Shown here in pieces: positions 9,230 through 19,629 of a stretch of 64,000 nucleotides of DNA. The stretch lies in assembly GCF_000428945.1 (NCBI RefSeq), contig NZ_AUAX01000034.1, positions 34,726 through 98,725 on the forward strand, read 5' to 3'. Position 1 is the stretch's first letter, and every line of letters begins with the position of its first letter. The notes under the pieces were generated by a model that saw nothing but the letters and a program-made list of their open reading frames with translations, was not told where the DNA came from and searched no databases. The stretch is from Hamadaea tsunoensis DSM 44101 (GTDB lineage Bacteria; Actinomycetota; Actinomycetes; Mycobacteriales; Micromonosporaceae). Both the position numbers and the translations under genes were made by a program.

Positions 9230-9739
9230 TCAAGATCATTATTTCCCGGGTTCGTCGATCTCACCTCCGCTCCTCGCGCGGGAGACCGTTCCGGCCCCGG
9301 GGGGCCTCCACTGCCAGGCGAGTGGGGCGACGCATCATTCACCGTCGCCCAGCCACCGTTTCACCCCTCACCCGGCCTTTGTCTCGACTGTCCTACTTGT
9401 GCGCCCGGCGGACCGCCGACGGGTGCTGTTTTCTTGATCCTTTACGGCTGAGGCGTAAAACGGCCACTCGGTGCATGATCGTTTGCGATTCTGGAGCGCG
9501 TTGACCGGCTTCTGCTGCACCTGACGCGTCATCGATCATGCAGATCGGGCCGGATTTACACCTCAGCCGTAAACGATCAGGAAAACAGCGTCCTGTGTCC
9601 GCATGACGGAAGATCGTTCCCGCATCACGGGCCAAGGCCGACGGCGGGGCGGCCCAGCCGTGAACGATCACCCACCAGCCGATCCACCCAGCCACCCATA
9701 TCGGACAGTCGCGACAAAGTCCAGGGCAGCGCGGGGATG
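9230..9739 (+). repeat. Intergenic modular repeat, copy A (M1 then M2, internally deleted)
   Basis: The 569-bp gap between malic enzyme and dapF is nearly all repeat. It opens with TCAAGATC (9230-9237), then M1 (9242-9376, starting CCCGGGTTCGTCGATCTCAC), then M2 (9377-9719) bounded by CTTTGTCTCGACTGTCCTA and TCGGACAGTCGCGACAAAG. Inside M2, 28-nt inverted arms lie at 9428-9455 and 9559-9586 and 9-nt arms GCATGATCG/CGATCATGC at 9473-9481 and 9533-9541. Compared with copies B and C, about 135 bp are missing just before 9655. Two full and one truncated GATC-CGGCTG unit remain (9437-9459, 9555-9577, 9655-9669). No gene is apparent in it. Confidence 0.9.
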
Positions 9740-9786
9740 GAACGGTGACCAGACTCCGCGGTGAGCGATACGCCGGTCGGTCGCGG

Positions 9787-10563
9787 CTAGCGGAAGGTGC
9801 CGGTCGCGACGAGGACCGCCGGGCCGGCGAGGCGGCACGTTTCGGCGAGGGTGACGACCAGGGTTCCGCCGGGCACTTCCACCGTCACCCGGCCGGGCTG
9901 CCCGTCGAGGTGGGCGACCGCCACCGCGCAGGCGCCGGTGCCGCACGACAGGGTCTCGCCGCTGCCCCGCTCGTAGACGCGCATGCGTACGTGGTCGGGG
10001 CCGAGGACCTGGGAGAACTCGACGTTCACGCCTTCGGGGAAGAAGTCGCCGTCGAAGGCGGGTGCGCGGGTGAGGTCGAGGGGCGCCACGTCGTCGACCG
10101 GGCAGACGAGGTGCGGGTTGCCCATCGAGACGCCCGCGCCGTCGTAGACCACACCGCCGACCGTGGCCTTGGAGTCGCCGAGGAACACCGGCCGGCCCAT
10201 GTCGACCTCGATCAGGTCGCCGTCCACGTACGCGGTCCGCAGACCGGCCCGCGTGGCGATCGGGATCTCCGTGGCGTCCGCCGGGACGTGGCCGGCCGCC
10301 AGCAGGTAGCGGGCGAAGACGCGTACGCCGTTGCCGCACATCTCCGACAGCGACCCGTCCGAGTTCCAGTAGTCCATGAAGAACCGGTCGCCGTCGCGCA
10401 GTACGCGCAGCACCCCGTCCCCGCCGATGCCGAAGCGGCGGTCGCACAGCACGCGTACGCGCTCCGGGGACAGTTCGACGCCGCCTTCGACGATGACGAA
10501 GTCGTTGCCGGTGCCGTGGCCCTTGGTGAACGGGATGCCGCCCAGTTCCGCCGTGATCGTCAT
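9787..10563 (-). CDS. dapF: Diaminopimelate epimerase
   Basis: Interconverts LL- and meso-diaminopimelate for lysine and peptidoglycan synthesis. The 258-residue product has both catalytic cysteines, Cys76 in MCGNG and Cys207 in SCGTGA, and the substrate-binding NSDGS and GNPH motifs. The ATG at 10563 overlaps the miaA stop (ATGA) and has GGAGGG upstream, so translation is coupled to miaA; the longer in-frame extension to 10839 lies inside miaA and is rejected. dapA and dapB lie elsewhere in the window. Confidence 0.96.
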   Translation of the reverse strand: MTITAELGGIPFTKGHGTGNDFVIVEGGVELSPERVRVLCDRRFGIGGDGVLRVLRDGDRFFMDYWNSDGSLSEMCGNGVRVFARYLLAAGHVPADATEIPIATRAGLRTAYVDGDLIEVDMGRPVFLGDSKATVGGVVYDGAGVSMGNPHLVCPVDDVAPLDLTRAPAFDGDFFPEGVNVEFSQVLGPDHVRMRVYERGSGETLSCGTGACAVAVAHLDGQPGRVTVEVPGGTLVVTLAETCRLAGPAVLVATGTFR

Positions 10564-11456
10564 GACGAGCCCTCCACCACCTTCTGCGCCTGTGCCAGCA
10601 GATCCTCCCGCGCCCCGTCGAGCCAGGTGATCGCGGGGTCCCGGCGGAACCAGGAACGCTGGCGGCGCACGAAGCGACGGGTGCCGACGACGGTCGCCGT
10701 GAACGCCTCCTCCTCCGTCATGCTCCCGTCCAGGTACGCGAGCACCTGCTGGTACCCGAGCGCCCGGCTGGCCGTCAGCCCCTCGCGCAGGCCCTGCGGG
10801 ACGAGGCCGCGTACCTCGTCGACGAGTCCGGCCGTCCACATCTGGGTGACCCGCCGCTCGGTCCGCTCGTCGAGGTCGTCCCGGTCGACGGCTATCTGGA
10901 CGGACGCGTACCGCGGGGTGGGGTGGGGCAGCGACGCCGTGAACGGCTCACCAGTGATCTCCATCACTTCGAGCGCGCGGACGATCCGGCGGCCGTTGCT
11001 GGGCAGGATGGCGGCGGCCGCCGCCGGATCCCGATCGGCCAGTTCGGCGTGCAGGGCGCCCGGGCCCTCCGCGGCGAGGCGGGCTTCCAGCGCGGCGCGT
11101 ACGTCAGGATCGGTCCCTGGGAAGGCGAACTCCTCCAGGACCGCGCGCAGATAGAGGCCTGTACCGCCGACCAGCATGGGAATCCGGCCGCGGGCCGCGA
11201 CGTCGGCGATGGCGTCGCGGGCGAGGGTCTGGAACTCGGCGACGGTGGCGGTCCTGGTCACCGGCCAGATGTCGAGCAGATGGTGAGGTACGCCCGCCCG
11301 CTCGTGGACCGGTAGCTTCGCCGTGCCGATATCCATGCCACGATAGAACTGCATGGAATCGCAATTGATCACCTCACCGCCCAGGGCGGTCGCGAGCCCG
11401 AGCGAGAGTGCCGACTTTCCGGCGGCGGTAGGTCCCACAATGGCGATCACCTGCAC
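10560..11456 (-). CDS. miaA: tRNA dimethylallyltransferase
   Basis: Adds the isopentenyl group to A37 of UNN-reading tRNAs; MiaB, encoded 1.5 kb upstream, then methylthiolates it. The 298-residue length is normal, with P-loop GPTAAGKS (about 8-15), the DSMQFYRG and GTGLYLRA motifs and the C-terminal GTRRFVRRQRSWFRRD segment. The GTG start has a TACGGT box exactly 6 nt upstream (11463-11468) and no ribosome-binding site, suggesting a leaderless mRNA. Its stop overlaps the dapF start by 4 bp. Confidence 0.96.
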   Translation of the reverse strand: MQVIAIVGPTAAGKSALSLGLATALGGEVINCDSMQFYRGMDIGTAKLPVHERAGVPHHLLDIWPVTRTATVAEFQTLARDAIADVAARGRIPMLVGGTGLYLRAVLEEFAFPGTDPDVRAALEARLAAEGPGALHAELADRDPAAAAAILPSNGRRIVRALEVMEITGEPFTASLPHPTPRYASVQIAVDRDDLDERTERRVTQMWTAGLVDEVRGLVPQGLREGLTASRALGYQQVLAYLDGSMTEEEAFTATVVGTRRFVRRQRSWFRRDPAITWLDGAREDLLAQAQKVVEGSS

Positions 11457-11462
11457 AGAACA

Positions 11463-11468
11463 ACCGTA
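11463..11468 (-). promoter_or_regulatory. -10 box for leaderless miaA
   Basis: TACGGT 6 nt before the GTG of miaA. This spacing puts the transcription start at or next to the start codon. Confidence 0.5.
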
Positions 11469-11656
11469 ACCGGATCGTGCCCGGATTTGGGCGGCACAGA
11501 GGCTGTCACAATCATCAAGGACACCGTATGGTCACGGTCGGCCACAGGCGGTGGACGCGCACCGGGTCGGACCTGTGACAATGCCGGGGGAGCACTTTCT
11601 GCGCGCTGGCGGGCGGCACGGGCGACGTGCTGGCCGGGAAGACTGAGGGATGGCAC

Positions 11657-12865
11657 ATGAGCGACTGGACGACCTTCGGCCGGATCGATGAGGACGGCAC
11701 GGTCTACGTCAAGACCAGCGAGGGGGAACGGGTCGTCGGATCGTGGCAGGCCGGTACCCCGGAGGAGGGCCTGGCCCACTTCGCCCGCCGGTACGCCGAC
11801 CTGATCACGGAAGTGGAGCTGCTGGAGACCCGGCTGAACAACGGCTCGGCCGACCCGGGGCACACCCTGACCGCTGTGCGCAAGCTCGCCGGCGGGCTCG
11901 CCGAGGCGCATGTCGTCGGTGACCTGGACTCGCTCTCCGCCCGGCTCGACCGTCTCGCGACCGCCGCCGAGGAGAAGGCCGGTGTGGCCAAGGCCGCCCG
12001 CGACGCCGCCCGGGTGGAGGCCGTGGCCCGCAAGACCGCCCTGGTCGAAGAGGCCGAGCTGCTCGCCAACGAGGCCACCGGCTGGAAGGCCGCCGGCGAC
12101 CGGCTCAAGGAGATCCTCGACGAGTGGAAGACCATCCGCGGGATCGACAAGAAGACCGACGGCGAGCTGTGGAAGCGCTTCGCGGCCGCCCGGGACGGCT
12201 TCACCCGCCGCCGCGGGGCCCACTTCGCCAGCCTCGACTCCCAGCGCAAGCAGGCCCAGGGAGCCAAGGAGGAGCTCGTCGCCGAGGCCGAGAAGCTGGC
12301 CGACTCGACCGAGTGGAACGCCACCGCCGCCCGGCTCAAGGAGCTCATGACCGACTGGAAGGCCGCCCCGCGCGCCTCCAAGGAGTCCGAGCAGAAGCTC
12401 TGGGAGCGGTTCCGCGCCGCCCAGGACTCCTTCTTCACCCGCCGCAGCGAGGTCTTCTCCGCCCGTGACGCCGAGCAGAAGCAGGCCCTCGGCAAGCGCC
12501 AGGAGCTGCTGACCAAGGCCGAGGCGCTGGACGTGGACGCCGACCCGAAGGCCGCCCAGGCCGCGCTGCGCGAGCTGCAGGGCCAGTGGCACGACTCCGG
12601 CCGGGTCGGCCGCGACGCCGCCGCCGGGCTCGACCGGCGCCTGCGGGCCGTCGAGGACAAGGTCCGGTCGGCGATGGACTCGGCCTGGCGCCGGGTCGAG
12701 CCGTCCGCCAACCCGATGCTCGACCAGATGCGCAAGCAGGTTGCCGAGGCCGAGGCCAAGCTGGCCAAGGCGCAGGCCGCCGGGGACGCCAAGCGGATCA
12801 AGGAAGCCCAGGCCGCCCTCGACGGCAAGAAGAACTTCCTCGCGCTCGCGGAGAAGGCTGAATAA
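11657..12865 (+). CDS. DUF349 coiled-coil protein
   Basis: A 402-residue Ala/Lys/Glu-rich protein with an N-terminal segment (about 1-45, WTTFGRIDEDGTVYVKTSEG) and then repeated three-helix DUF349 units. The unit W-x-x-(A/I)-x(6)-K-x-x-E-x-x-LW-x-RF-(A/R)-A-A-(R/Q)-D recurs about residues 140-190 and 215-270, with a third near 290-330, and a C-terminal coiled coil follows. Function is unknown; homologues commonly sit between miaA and miaB in actinobacteria, as here, but on the opposite strand. ATG at 11657 is chosen for GAGGGA 6 nt upstream. A strong hairpin at 12881-12913 follows. Confidence 0.88.
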   Translation: MSDWTTFGRIDEDGTVYVKTSEGERVVGSWQAGTPEEGLAHFARRYADLITEVELLETRLNNGSADPGHTLTAVRKLAGGLAEAHVVGDLDSLSARLDRLATAAEEKAGVAKAARDAARVEAVARKTALVEEAELLANEATGWKAAGDRLKEILDEWKTIRGIDKKTDGELWKRFAAARDGFTRRRGAHFASLDSQRKQAQGAKEELVAEAEKLADSTEWNATAARLKELMTDWKAAPRASKESEQKLWERFRAAQDSFFTRRSEVFSARDAEQKQALGKRQELLTKAEALDVDADPKAAQAALRELQGQWHDSGRVGRDAAAGLDRRLRAVEDKVRSAMDSAWRRVEPSANPMLDQMRKQVAEAEAKLAKAQAAGDAKRIKEAQAALDGKKNFLALAEKAE

Positions 12866-12880
12866 GCCCCGCCGAGCGCC

Positions 12881-12913
12881 GAAGGGCCCGAGCCACATCG
12901 GCTCGGGCCCTTC
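12881..12913. terminator. Bidirectional terminator, DUF349 gene / miaB
   Basis: A perfect 14-bp stem (12881-12894 with 12900-12913, core AAGGGCCCGAGCC) closes a 5-nt ACATC loop and is followed by GTTTCG on the plus strand. It separates convergent stops. Confidence 0.85.
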
Positions 12914-12926
12914 GTTTCGCTCAGCT

Positions 12927-14390
12927 CTAGCGGGCGCAGGCGTCCGCGGCAGGCTCGCTCCTGGGCGCGCCCACACCCGGCAGTCCCAACAGCACTCCAG
13001 GTGTACGCACAGCCCGCCCCGCCTCGTACGCGTCGCCGGCCCGCGTACGGCGGTGGGAGAGGACCGGGCCGTCGGCGTTGAGGTGGTGCGGTGCCGCGTA
13101 CGTGATCTCGGTGGTGACGACGTCGCCTGGCCGGATCGCCTGGCCGGGCTCGACCGCGAAGTGGACCAGGCGGCCGTCACGGGCCCGTCCCGACATGCGC
13201 CCGGTCGAGGCGTCCTTGCGGCCCTCGCCGACGGCCACGAGGACCTCGGGACGGGTGCCGATCAGCTTCTTGTTCTCGGCCCACGTCACCTCCTCCACGA
13301 CCTCGATCAGCCGGTTGTAGCGCTCCTGCACGACCTGCTTCGGCAGCTGGTCGGGCATCGTGGCGGCCGGCGTACCGGGGCGGATCGAGTACTGGAAGGT
13401 GAACGCGCTGGCGAACCGGGCCTGCCGGACGACGTCCAGGGTCGCCTGGAAGTCCTCCTCGGTCTCGCCGGGGAAGCCGACGATGATGTCGGTCGTGATC
13501 GCGGCGTCCGGCATGGCCTCGCGTACGCGGTCCAGGATCCCGAGGTACTTCTCCGACCGGTAGCTGCGCTTCATCGCCTTCAGCACGTCGTCCGAACCGG
13601 ACTGCAGCGGCATGTGCAGCTGGTGGCAGACGTTCGCCGTCTCGGCCATGGCGGCGATCACGTCGTCGGTGAAGGCCGCCGGGTGCGGGCTGGTGAACCG
13701 GACGCGCTCCAGGCCGTCGATCTCGCCGGTCGCCCGCAGCAGCTTGGAGAAGGCCTGCCGGTCGCCGAACTCCACGCCGTAGGTGTTGACGTTCTGGCCG
13801 AGCAGGGTGACCTCCAGCACGCCCTCGTCGACCAGCGCCTGCACCTCGGCCAGCACGTCGCCGGGGCGGCGGTCCTTCTCCTTGCCCCGCAGGCTCGGCA
13901 CGATGCAGAACGTGCAGGTGTTGTTGCAGCCGACCGAGATCGACACCCAGCCGGCGTACGTCGACTCGCGCCGGGTCGGCAGCGTCGACGGGAACACCTC
14001 CAGGGACTCGAGGATCTCGACCTCGGCCTCCTCGTTGTGCCGGGCGCGTTCGAGCAGCACCGGCAGGGAGCCGATGTTGTGCGTACCGAAGACGACGTCG
14101 ACCCAGGGCGCCTTCTTGACGATGTCGCCCTTGTCCTTCTGGGCGAGGCAGCCGCCGACCGCGATCTGCATGCCGGGCCGCTTCGCCTTCTGCGGCGCCA
14201 GGTGCCCGAGGTTGCCGTAGAGCCGGTTGTCGGCGTTCTCGCGTACGGCGCAGGTGTTGAAGACCACCACGTCGGCGTCGTCGGACTCAGCCTTCACATA
14301 GCCGGCGGCGTCGAGCAACCCGGAGATGCGCTCGGAGTCGTGAGCGTTCATCTGGCAGCCGTACGTGACGACCTTGTAGCTCCTGGACAC
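12927..14390 (-). CDS. miaB: tRNA-2-methylthio-N6-dimethylallyladenosine synthase
   Basis: A radical-SAM methylthiotransferase acting on the i6A37 made by MiaA. The 487-residue product shows the N-terminal domain cysteines Cys12 (YGCQMN), Cys47 (NTCAV) and Cys81 (GGCLAQ) for the auxiliary cluster, the radical SAM motif CNNTCTFC (about 155), and a C-terminal TRAM domain. The GTG at 14390 has AGGAGGAGG about 6 nt upstream; the frame extending to 14459 crosses the palindrome at 14431-14480 and is not credible. It lies downstream of gltA on the same strand. Confidence 0.96.
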   Translation of the reverse strand: MSRSYKVVTYGCQMNAHDSERISGLLDAAGYVKAESDDADVVVFNTCAVRENADNRLYGNLGHLAPQKAKRPGMQIAVGGCLAQKDKGDIVKKAPWVDVVFGTHNIGSLPVLLERARHNEEAEVEILESLEVFPSTLPTRRESTYAGWVSISVGCNNTCTFCIVPSLRGKEKDRRPGDVLAEVQALVDEGVLEVTLLGQNVNTYGVEFGDRQAFSKLLRATGEIDGLERVRFTSPHPAAFTDDVIAAMAETANVCHQLHMPLQSGSDDVLKAMKRSYRSEKYLGILDRVREAMPDAAITTDIIVGFPGETEEDFQATLDVVRQARFASAFTFQYSIRPGTPAATMPDQLPKQVVQERYNRLIEVVEEVTWAENKKLIGTRPEVLVAVGEGRKDASTGRMSGRARDGRLVHFAVEPGQAIRPGDVVTTEITYAAPHHLNADGPVLSHRRTRAGDAYEAGRAVRTPGVLLGLPGVGAPRSEPAADACAR

Positions 14391-14430
14391 GGGTTCCTCC
14401 TCCTGCCGACCTATTACGATATCCCGAACC

Positions 14431-14480
14431 CAAGATCCCGCTTGGATCAGGTAAATCACCCTGATCCAAGCGGGATCTTG
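14431..14480. repeat. Perfect palindrome, family 2 (gltA-miaB gap)
   Basis: Arms 14431-14451 and 14460-14480 are perfect 21-bp inverted repeats (core AAGATCCCGCTTGGATCAGG) around an 8-nt loop TAAATCAC. The same arm sequence recurs at 19583-19603. It could act as the gltA terminator, though there is no clean T-run. Confidence 0.9.
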
Positions 14481-14504
14481 TCGAAGCAGCCCGAGCGTGC
14501 GGAT

Positions 14505-15782
<1,278 letters not shown>

Positions 15783-16144
15783 TGGTGTCCCTCGCAAGCC
15801 TGTGCAGTTTTCCGCGAACCGGGTGTGTCTGTCGCGGATCTGACGGATCTGATGGATGAATCCCTTCAGATTTACGGTAACGGCTTGGCCACACCCTGCG
15901 GCGGTGTCCCCGGGTGTTGTCTGCGTCACGCGCTGATCACGCATTGCGTGCTCATCCGGCCGGTTGTTTCCCCATCCCCTACGGTGTTACCGCTCTGTGA
16001 CCAAACGGGTTGCTTGCTGTCACTACGCTCCCCATAAACTCGCGAAGCGCATCGTGCCCCATACACCCCAATAGCCCCGCCGCCCGCATCCCGCCGGACT
16101 GGCCCGCCACCCGCCACCAGTGCGGCCCCATCGAAGGACGACGC
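15783..16144. other. 362-bp divergent intergenic region, gltA / glutamate importer
   Basis: It must hold promoters for both directions. GATCTGACGGATCTGATGG near 15838-15856 repeats GATCTGA(C/T)G twice, the only regular feature seen. I could not identify a reliable -35/-10 pair or a nitrogen-regulator (GlnR) site by eye. Confidence 0.5.
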
Positions 16145-16885
16145 ATGACCGACGCCCTCATCACCCTCGACGCGGTCAACAAATGGTTCGGAAAGCTCCA
16201 CGTCCTGCGCGACGTAAACCTTTCCGTCGCCGCCGGCGAGGTCGTCGTGGTCATCGGACCCTCCGGCTCCGGCAAGTCGACGCTGTGCCGATCGATCAAC
16301 CGCCTGGAGACCATAGACTCCGGCACCATCACGTTCGACGGCCGCCCGCTGCCCGCCGAGGGCCGCGCGCTGGCCCGGCTGCGGGCCGACGTCGGGATGG
16401 TGTTCCAGTCGTTCAACCTGTTCGCGCACAAGACGATCCTCGACAACGTGACGCTCGGCCCGACCAAGGTACGCCGGCAGTCCACAGCGGACGCGCGCGC
16501 GTACGGCATGGAGCTTCTGGAGCGCGTGGGAATCGCGGACCAGGCGGGCAAGCATCCTGCCCAGCTGTCCGGCGGCCAGCAGCAGCGGGCGGCGATCGCG
16601 CGGGCGCTCGCGATGCGCCCCAAGGCGATGCTCTTCGACGAGCCGACCTCGGCGCTGGACCCCGAGATGGTGGGCGAGGTGCTGGAGGTCATGACCGGCC
16701 TGGCCAAGGGCGGCATGACGATGATCGTCGTGACCCACGAGATGGGCTTCGCGCGGCACGCCGCCGATCGCGTCGTGTTCATGGCCGACGGCCAGATCGT
16801 CGAGCAGGCGCCGCCCGCGGAGTTCTTCGCGCAGCCGCGCACCGAGCGCGCCCGCGACTTCCTGGGCAAGGTCCTCAGCCACTGA
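16145..16885 (+). CDS. gluA: Glutamate-type amino-acid ABC transporter, ATPase
   Basis: Energises import of an acidic or polar amino acid. The 246-residue protein has Walker A GPSGSGKST (about 38-46), Q-loop VFQSFNLF, signature LSGGQQQR, Walker B MLFDEPTSALDPE and the H-loop THEMGF, all typical of the PAAT/HAAT importer ATPases. ATG 16145 has AAGGACG upstream. It is the first of four co-directional genes in the order ATPase, binding protein, permease, permease, the order of the Corynebacterium gluABCD operon. Glutamate as substrate is inferred from order and similarity. Confidence 0.92.
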   Translation: MTDALITLDAVNKWFGKLHVLRDVNLSVAAGEVVVVIGPSGSGKSTLCRSINRLETIDSGTITFDGRPLPAEGRALARLRADVGMVFQSFNLFAHKTILDNVTLGPTKVRRQSTADARAYGMELLERVGIADQAGKHPAQLSGGQQQRAAIARALAMRPKAMLFDEPTSALDPEMVGEVLEVMTGLAKGGMTMIVVTHEMGFARHAADRVVFMADGQIVEQAPPAEFFAQPRTERARDFLGKVLSH

Positions 16886-16958
16886 CGACCGCCCGCATCA
16901 CCACACATTCTCCGCCGCCGGTCCCCTACCGGCGTGCGGTGTTGAGGGAGGAGACATC

Positions 16959-17822
16959 ATGCGTTTGACGCGCATCGCCGCGGTGGCAGTCGTCGCCGCG
17001 CTCGCGCTGGGCGCTGCCGCCTGCGGTGGGGACGACGACAAGTCGAGCTCGAACAAGTTCCCCGCCGGTTCCACCATGGCCAAGCTCGCCGACGCTGGCA
17101 AGATCAAGATCGGCACCAAGTTCGACCAGCCGCTGTTCGGCCTCAAGGGCCTGGACGGCAAGCCGGCCGGCTTCGACGTGGAGATCGCGAAGATCCTCAC
17201 CAAGGAGCTGGGCATCAAGGACGACAACATCGAGTGGGTCGAGTCCCCGTCGAAGGTTCGCGAGGACTACATCCAGCAGGACAAGGTCAGCCTGGTCGTG
17301 GCGACGTACACGATCAACGACGCCCGCAAGGAGAAGGTCTCCTTCGCCGGCCCGTACTTCACCGCCGGTCAGGACATCCTGGTCCGCAAGGACGACGACT
17401 CGATCAGCGGGCCGGAGTCCTTCCAGGCCGGTGACAAGAAGGTCTGCTCCGTGACCGGCTCGACGCCGGCCAAGAACATCGAGCAGTACCTGAAGGACAA
17501 GACCGCTCAGCTGGTCCTGTTCGACGTCTACTCGAAGTGCCTGGACGCGCTGAAGGCCAAGCAGGTCGACGCCATCACCACCGACAACGTGATCCTCTCG
17601 GGCTTCCAGAGCCAGAACCCGGACGCGGTCAAGCTGCTCGGCCAGCCCTTCACCCGCGAGCCCTACGGCATCGGCGTCAAGAAGGACGACAAGCAGTTCC
17701 GCGACTGGATCAACGACGTCCTCGAGGCGGCGTTCAAGGACGGCCGCTACAAGACGGCCTGGGACGCGACCCTCGGCACGAACGTCAAGATGCCCACGGC
17801 GCTGACCGTTCAGCGCTACTGA
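16959..17822 (+). CDS. gluB: Glutamate-type ABC transporter substrate-binding lipoprotein
   Basis: A 287-residue periplasmic-type binding protein (SBP_bac_3) anchored as a lipoprotein: the signal peptide ends in the lipobox LGAAAC, with Cys at about residue 21. The fold is marked by IKIGTKFDQPLFG, PAGFDVEIAKIL and AGPYFTAGQDILV. It contains cysteines in VCSVTGST and SKCLDAL that may form a disulphide. ATG follows GGGAGGAGA. It lies 73 bp after the ATPase gene and 27 bp before the first permease. Confidence 0.93.
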   Translation: MRLTRIAAVAVVAALALGAAACGGDDDKSSSNKFPAGSTMAKLADAGKIKIGTKFDQPLFGLKGLDGKPAGFDVEIAKILTKELGIKDDNIEWVESPSKVREDYIQQDKVSLVVATYTINDARKEKVSFAGPYFTAGQDILVRKDDDSISGPESFQAGDKKVCSVTGSTPAKNIEQYLKDKTAQLVLFDVYSKCLDALKAKQVDAITTDNVILSGFQSQNPDAVKLLGQPFTREPYGIGVKKDDKQFRDWINDVLEAAFKDGRYKTAWDATLGTNVKMPTALTVQRY

Positions 17823-17849
17823 CATAACTCCATAGAAGGGACACGGGCC

Positions 17850-18563
17850 GTGGAAGTCTTCTCCGACAAGCTCGACGTCTTCTGGAATGGCTTCCTCGGC
17901 ACCGTGCAGATGTGCCTGCTCGCCGCGGTGGGCGCGCTGATCCTCGGCGCGCTCGTCGCGGTGCTGCGGATCTCGCCGATCCCGCCGCTACGCGCGGTGG
18001 GAACGGCGTACGTGACGGTGTTCCGGAACGTGCCGTTGACCGTGGTCATGTTCTTCGCGGCGTTCGCCCTGCCACTGCTGGGCAGCGACGCGAGCTTCCT
18101 GAAGATCCCCGGGCTGCGCGACGTCATCAAGCCGCTCGGCACCGACCTGCCGTACTTCCGGTTCGCCACGATCGCCCTCACGCTCTACACGACGGCGTTC
18201 GTCTGCGAGGCGCTCCGATCGGGCATCGGCGCCGTTCCGCTGGGGCAGGCCGAGGCGGCGCGCTCGCTCGGCCTCAGCTTCACCCAGAACCTCCGGCATG
18301 TGGTTCTTCCCCAGGCGTGGAAGCTCGCGATCGTGCCGCTGGGCAGCGTCATCATCGCCATGGTGAAGAATTCGGCGCTGGCCGCCGCCTTCGGCGTGAT
18401 CGTCACCCTCATGGGCGTCGTCGACGAGTTGGTCTCCCAGCAGTACTACGACGCGGTCCCGGTCTTCCTCGGGGTCGCCGTCGGCTTCCTCATCCTGACC
18501 ATCCCGCTCGGGCTTCTCCTCGACATGGTCGAGCGCTCGCAGAAGAAGGTCGCCACCCGATGA
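17850..18563 (+). CDS. gluC: Glutamate-type ABC transporter permease, first subunit
   Basis: A 237-residue inner-membrane permease with five or so hydrophobic segments and the cytoplasmic EAA loop (ARSLGLSFTQNLRHVVLPQA, about 132-151) that contacts the ATPase. GTG start with AGAAGGGA 9 nt upstream. Its stop overlaps the start of the next permease (ATGA), so the two are translationally coupled and likely form the heterodimeric channel. Confidence 0.92.
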   Translation: MEVFSDKLDVFWNGFLGTVQMCLLAAVGALILGALVAVLRISPIPPLRAVGTAYVTVFRNVPLTVVMFFAAFALPLLGSDASFLKIPGLRDVIKPLGTDLPYFRFATIALTLYTTAFVCEALRSGIGAVPLGQAEAARSLGLSFTQNLRHVVLPQAWKLAIVPLGSVIIAMVKNSALAAAFGVIVTLMGVVDELVSQQYYDAVPVFLGVAVGFLILTIPLGLLLDMVERSQKKVATR

Positions 18564-19504
18564 ACAGTGTCCTCTACGACGCGCCCGGTCCGCGTACGCG
18601 GCTGATCACGATCATCGCCAGCATCGTGGCCGTGCCCGTGCTCGCGTACGCCGCCTATCGCTGGATCTACGTGCCGCTCGACCAGCACCACCAGTTCGAC
18701 GGCAAGATCTGGGCGCCGATCGTGAACCCCGGCAACCAGTACTTCCCGATGGTCTGGGATCGCTGGCAGACCGGCTGGCTGAACACGCTCAAGGCGGCCG
18801 GCCTGTCGATCGTGGCATCCCTGATCGTCGGCTCCCTGCTCGCACTGCTCCGGCGTCAGCTGCTCGAACTCCGGATCTTCCGGATGAGCCCGCTGAAGCG
18901 GCTCGGCCTGAACAGCACGCGCTCGGCGACGCGTACATGGGTCGAGGTCTGGCGCGGTACGCCGGTCGTCACGACCCTCTTCTTCGTCTTCATGGTGCTG
19001 CCGGTCTGGGGCATCGATTTCGACGACCGCCTGTGGTTCCTCGTCATCGGCTTGACGCTCTACAACAGCGTCGTCATCGGCGAGATCCTCCGGTCCGGAA
19101 TGGACGGTCTGCCGGCCGGTCAGCGGGAGGCGGCCTTCGCGGTCGGCCTGCGCCCCTGGCAGACCTCCTGGCTGGTGCTCTACCCGCAGGCGCTGCGGGT
19201 CATGCTGCCGTCACTGATCAGCCAGGTCGTCGTGATCCTCAAGGACACCTCGCTCGGCGGCCTGATCATCTCGTACGAGGAGGCGCTCGGCGTCTCCAAG
19301 CAGATGGTCGAGGCGTTCCACAGCTACAACATCGACATCGGCATCCCGATGTACTTCTCGGTCGGCGTCATGTACATCGTCGTGAACTACGCGCTGTCGA
19401 AGCTGGCCCAGTACCTGCAGAAGCGGCTGTCCAAGAGCGGCTACAAGGCGGTGGAACCGCCGGTCACGGCGCTCGTGTCACAGGCCGAGGCCAGCGCGGC
19501 GTGA
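18560..19504 (+). CDS. gluD: Glutamate-type ABC transporter permease, second subunit
   Basis: A 314-residue permease of the His/Glu/Gln/Arg family. It has an N-terminal membrane helix, a periplasmic segment (about 40-65), then the core permease with EAA loop AAFAVGLRPWQTSWLVLYPQ (about 193-212). ATG overlaps the gluC stop by 4 bp. The longer frame starting at 17912 is the shadow of gluC and is discarded. It is convergent with rny; palindrome family 2 sits between them. Confidence 0.92.
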   Translation: MNSVLYDAPGPRTRLITIIASIVAVPVLAYAAYRWIYVPLDQHHQFDGKIWAPIVNPGNQYFPMVWDRWQTGWLNTLKAAGLSIVASLIVGSLLALLRRQLLELRIFRMSPLKRLGLNSTRSATRTWVEVWRGTPVVTTLFFVFMVLPVWGIDFDDRLWFLVIGLTLYNSVVIGEILRSGMDGLPAGQREAAFAVGLRPWQTSWLVLYPQALRVMLPSLISQVVVILKDTSLGGLIISYEEALGVSKQMVEAFHSYNIDIGIPMYFSVGVMYIVVNYALSKLAQYLQKRLSKSGYKAVEPPVTALVSQAEASAA

Positions 19505-19523
19505 CCACCCGCCCGGCTTGCCC

Positions 19524-19603
19524 ATGATCCCGTTTGGATCAGGTTTTCGCACGTGATCATGGACCATGATTCGGGTGACATCCCTGATCCAAGCGGGATC
19601 TTG
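19524..19603. repeat. Palindrome family 2, long-loop copy between convergent gluD and rny
   Basis: Left arm 19524-19543 (ATGATCCCGTTTGGATCAGG) and right arm 19583-19603 (the same sequence as the right arm at 14460-14480) are inverted, with a second small palindrome ATCATGG/CCATGAT in the loop. Its site between convergent stops suits a bidirectional terminator. GGGATCTTGGGGTC is then repeated directly at 19598-19624. Confidence 0.85.
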
Positions 19604-19629
19604 GGGTCGTGGGATCTTGGGGTCTTCCG

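Noticed and set aside
9249..9268. GGGTTCGTCGATCTCAC in M1 resembles a tRNA T-arm
   Set aside because: No acceptor, D or anticodon stem can be built around it.
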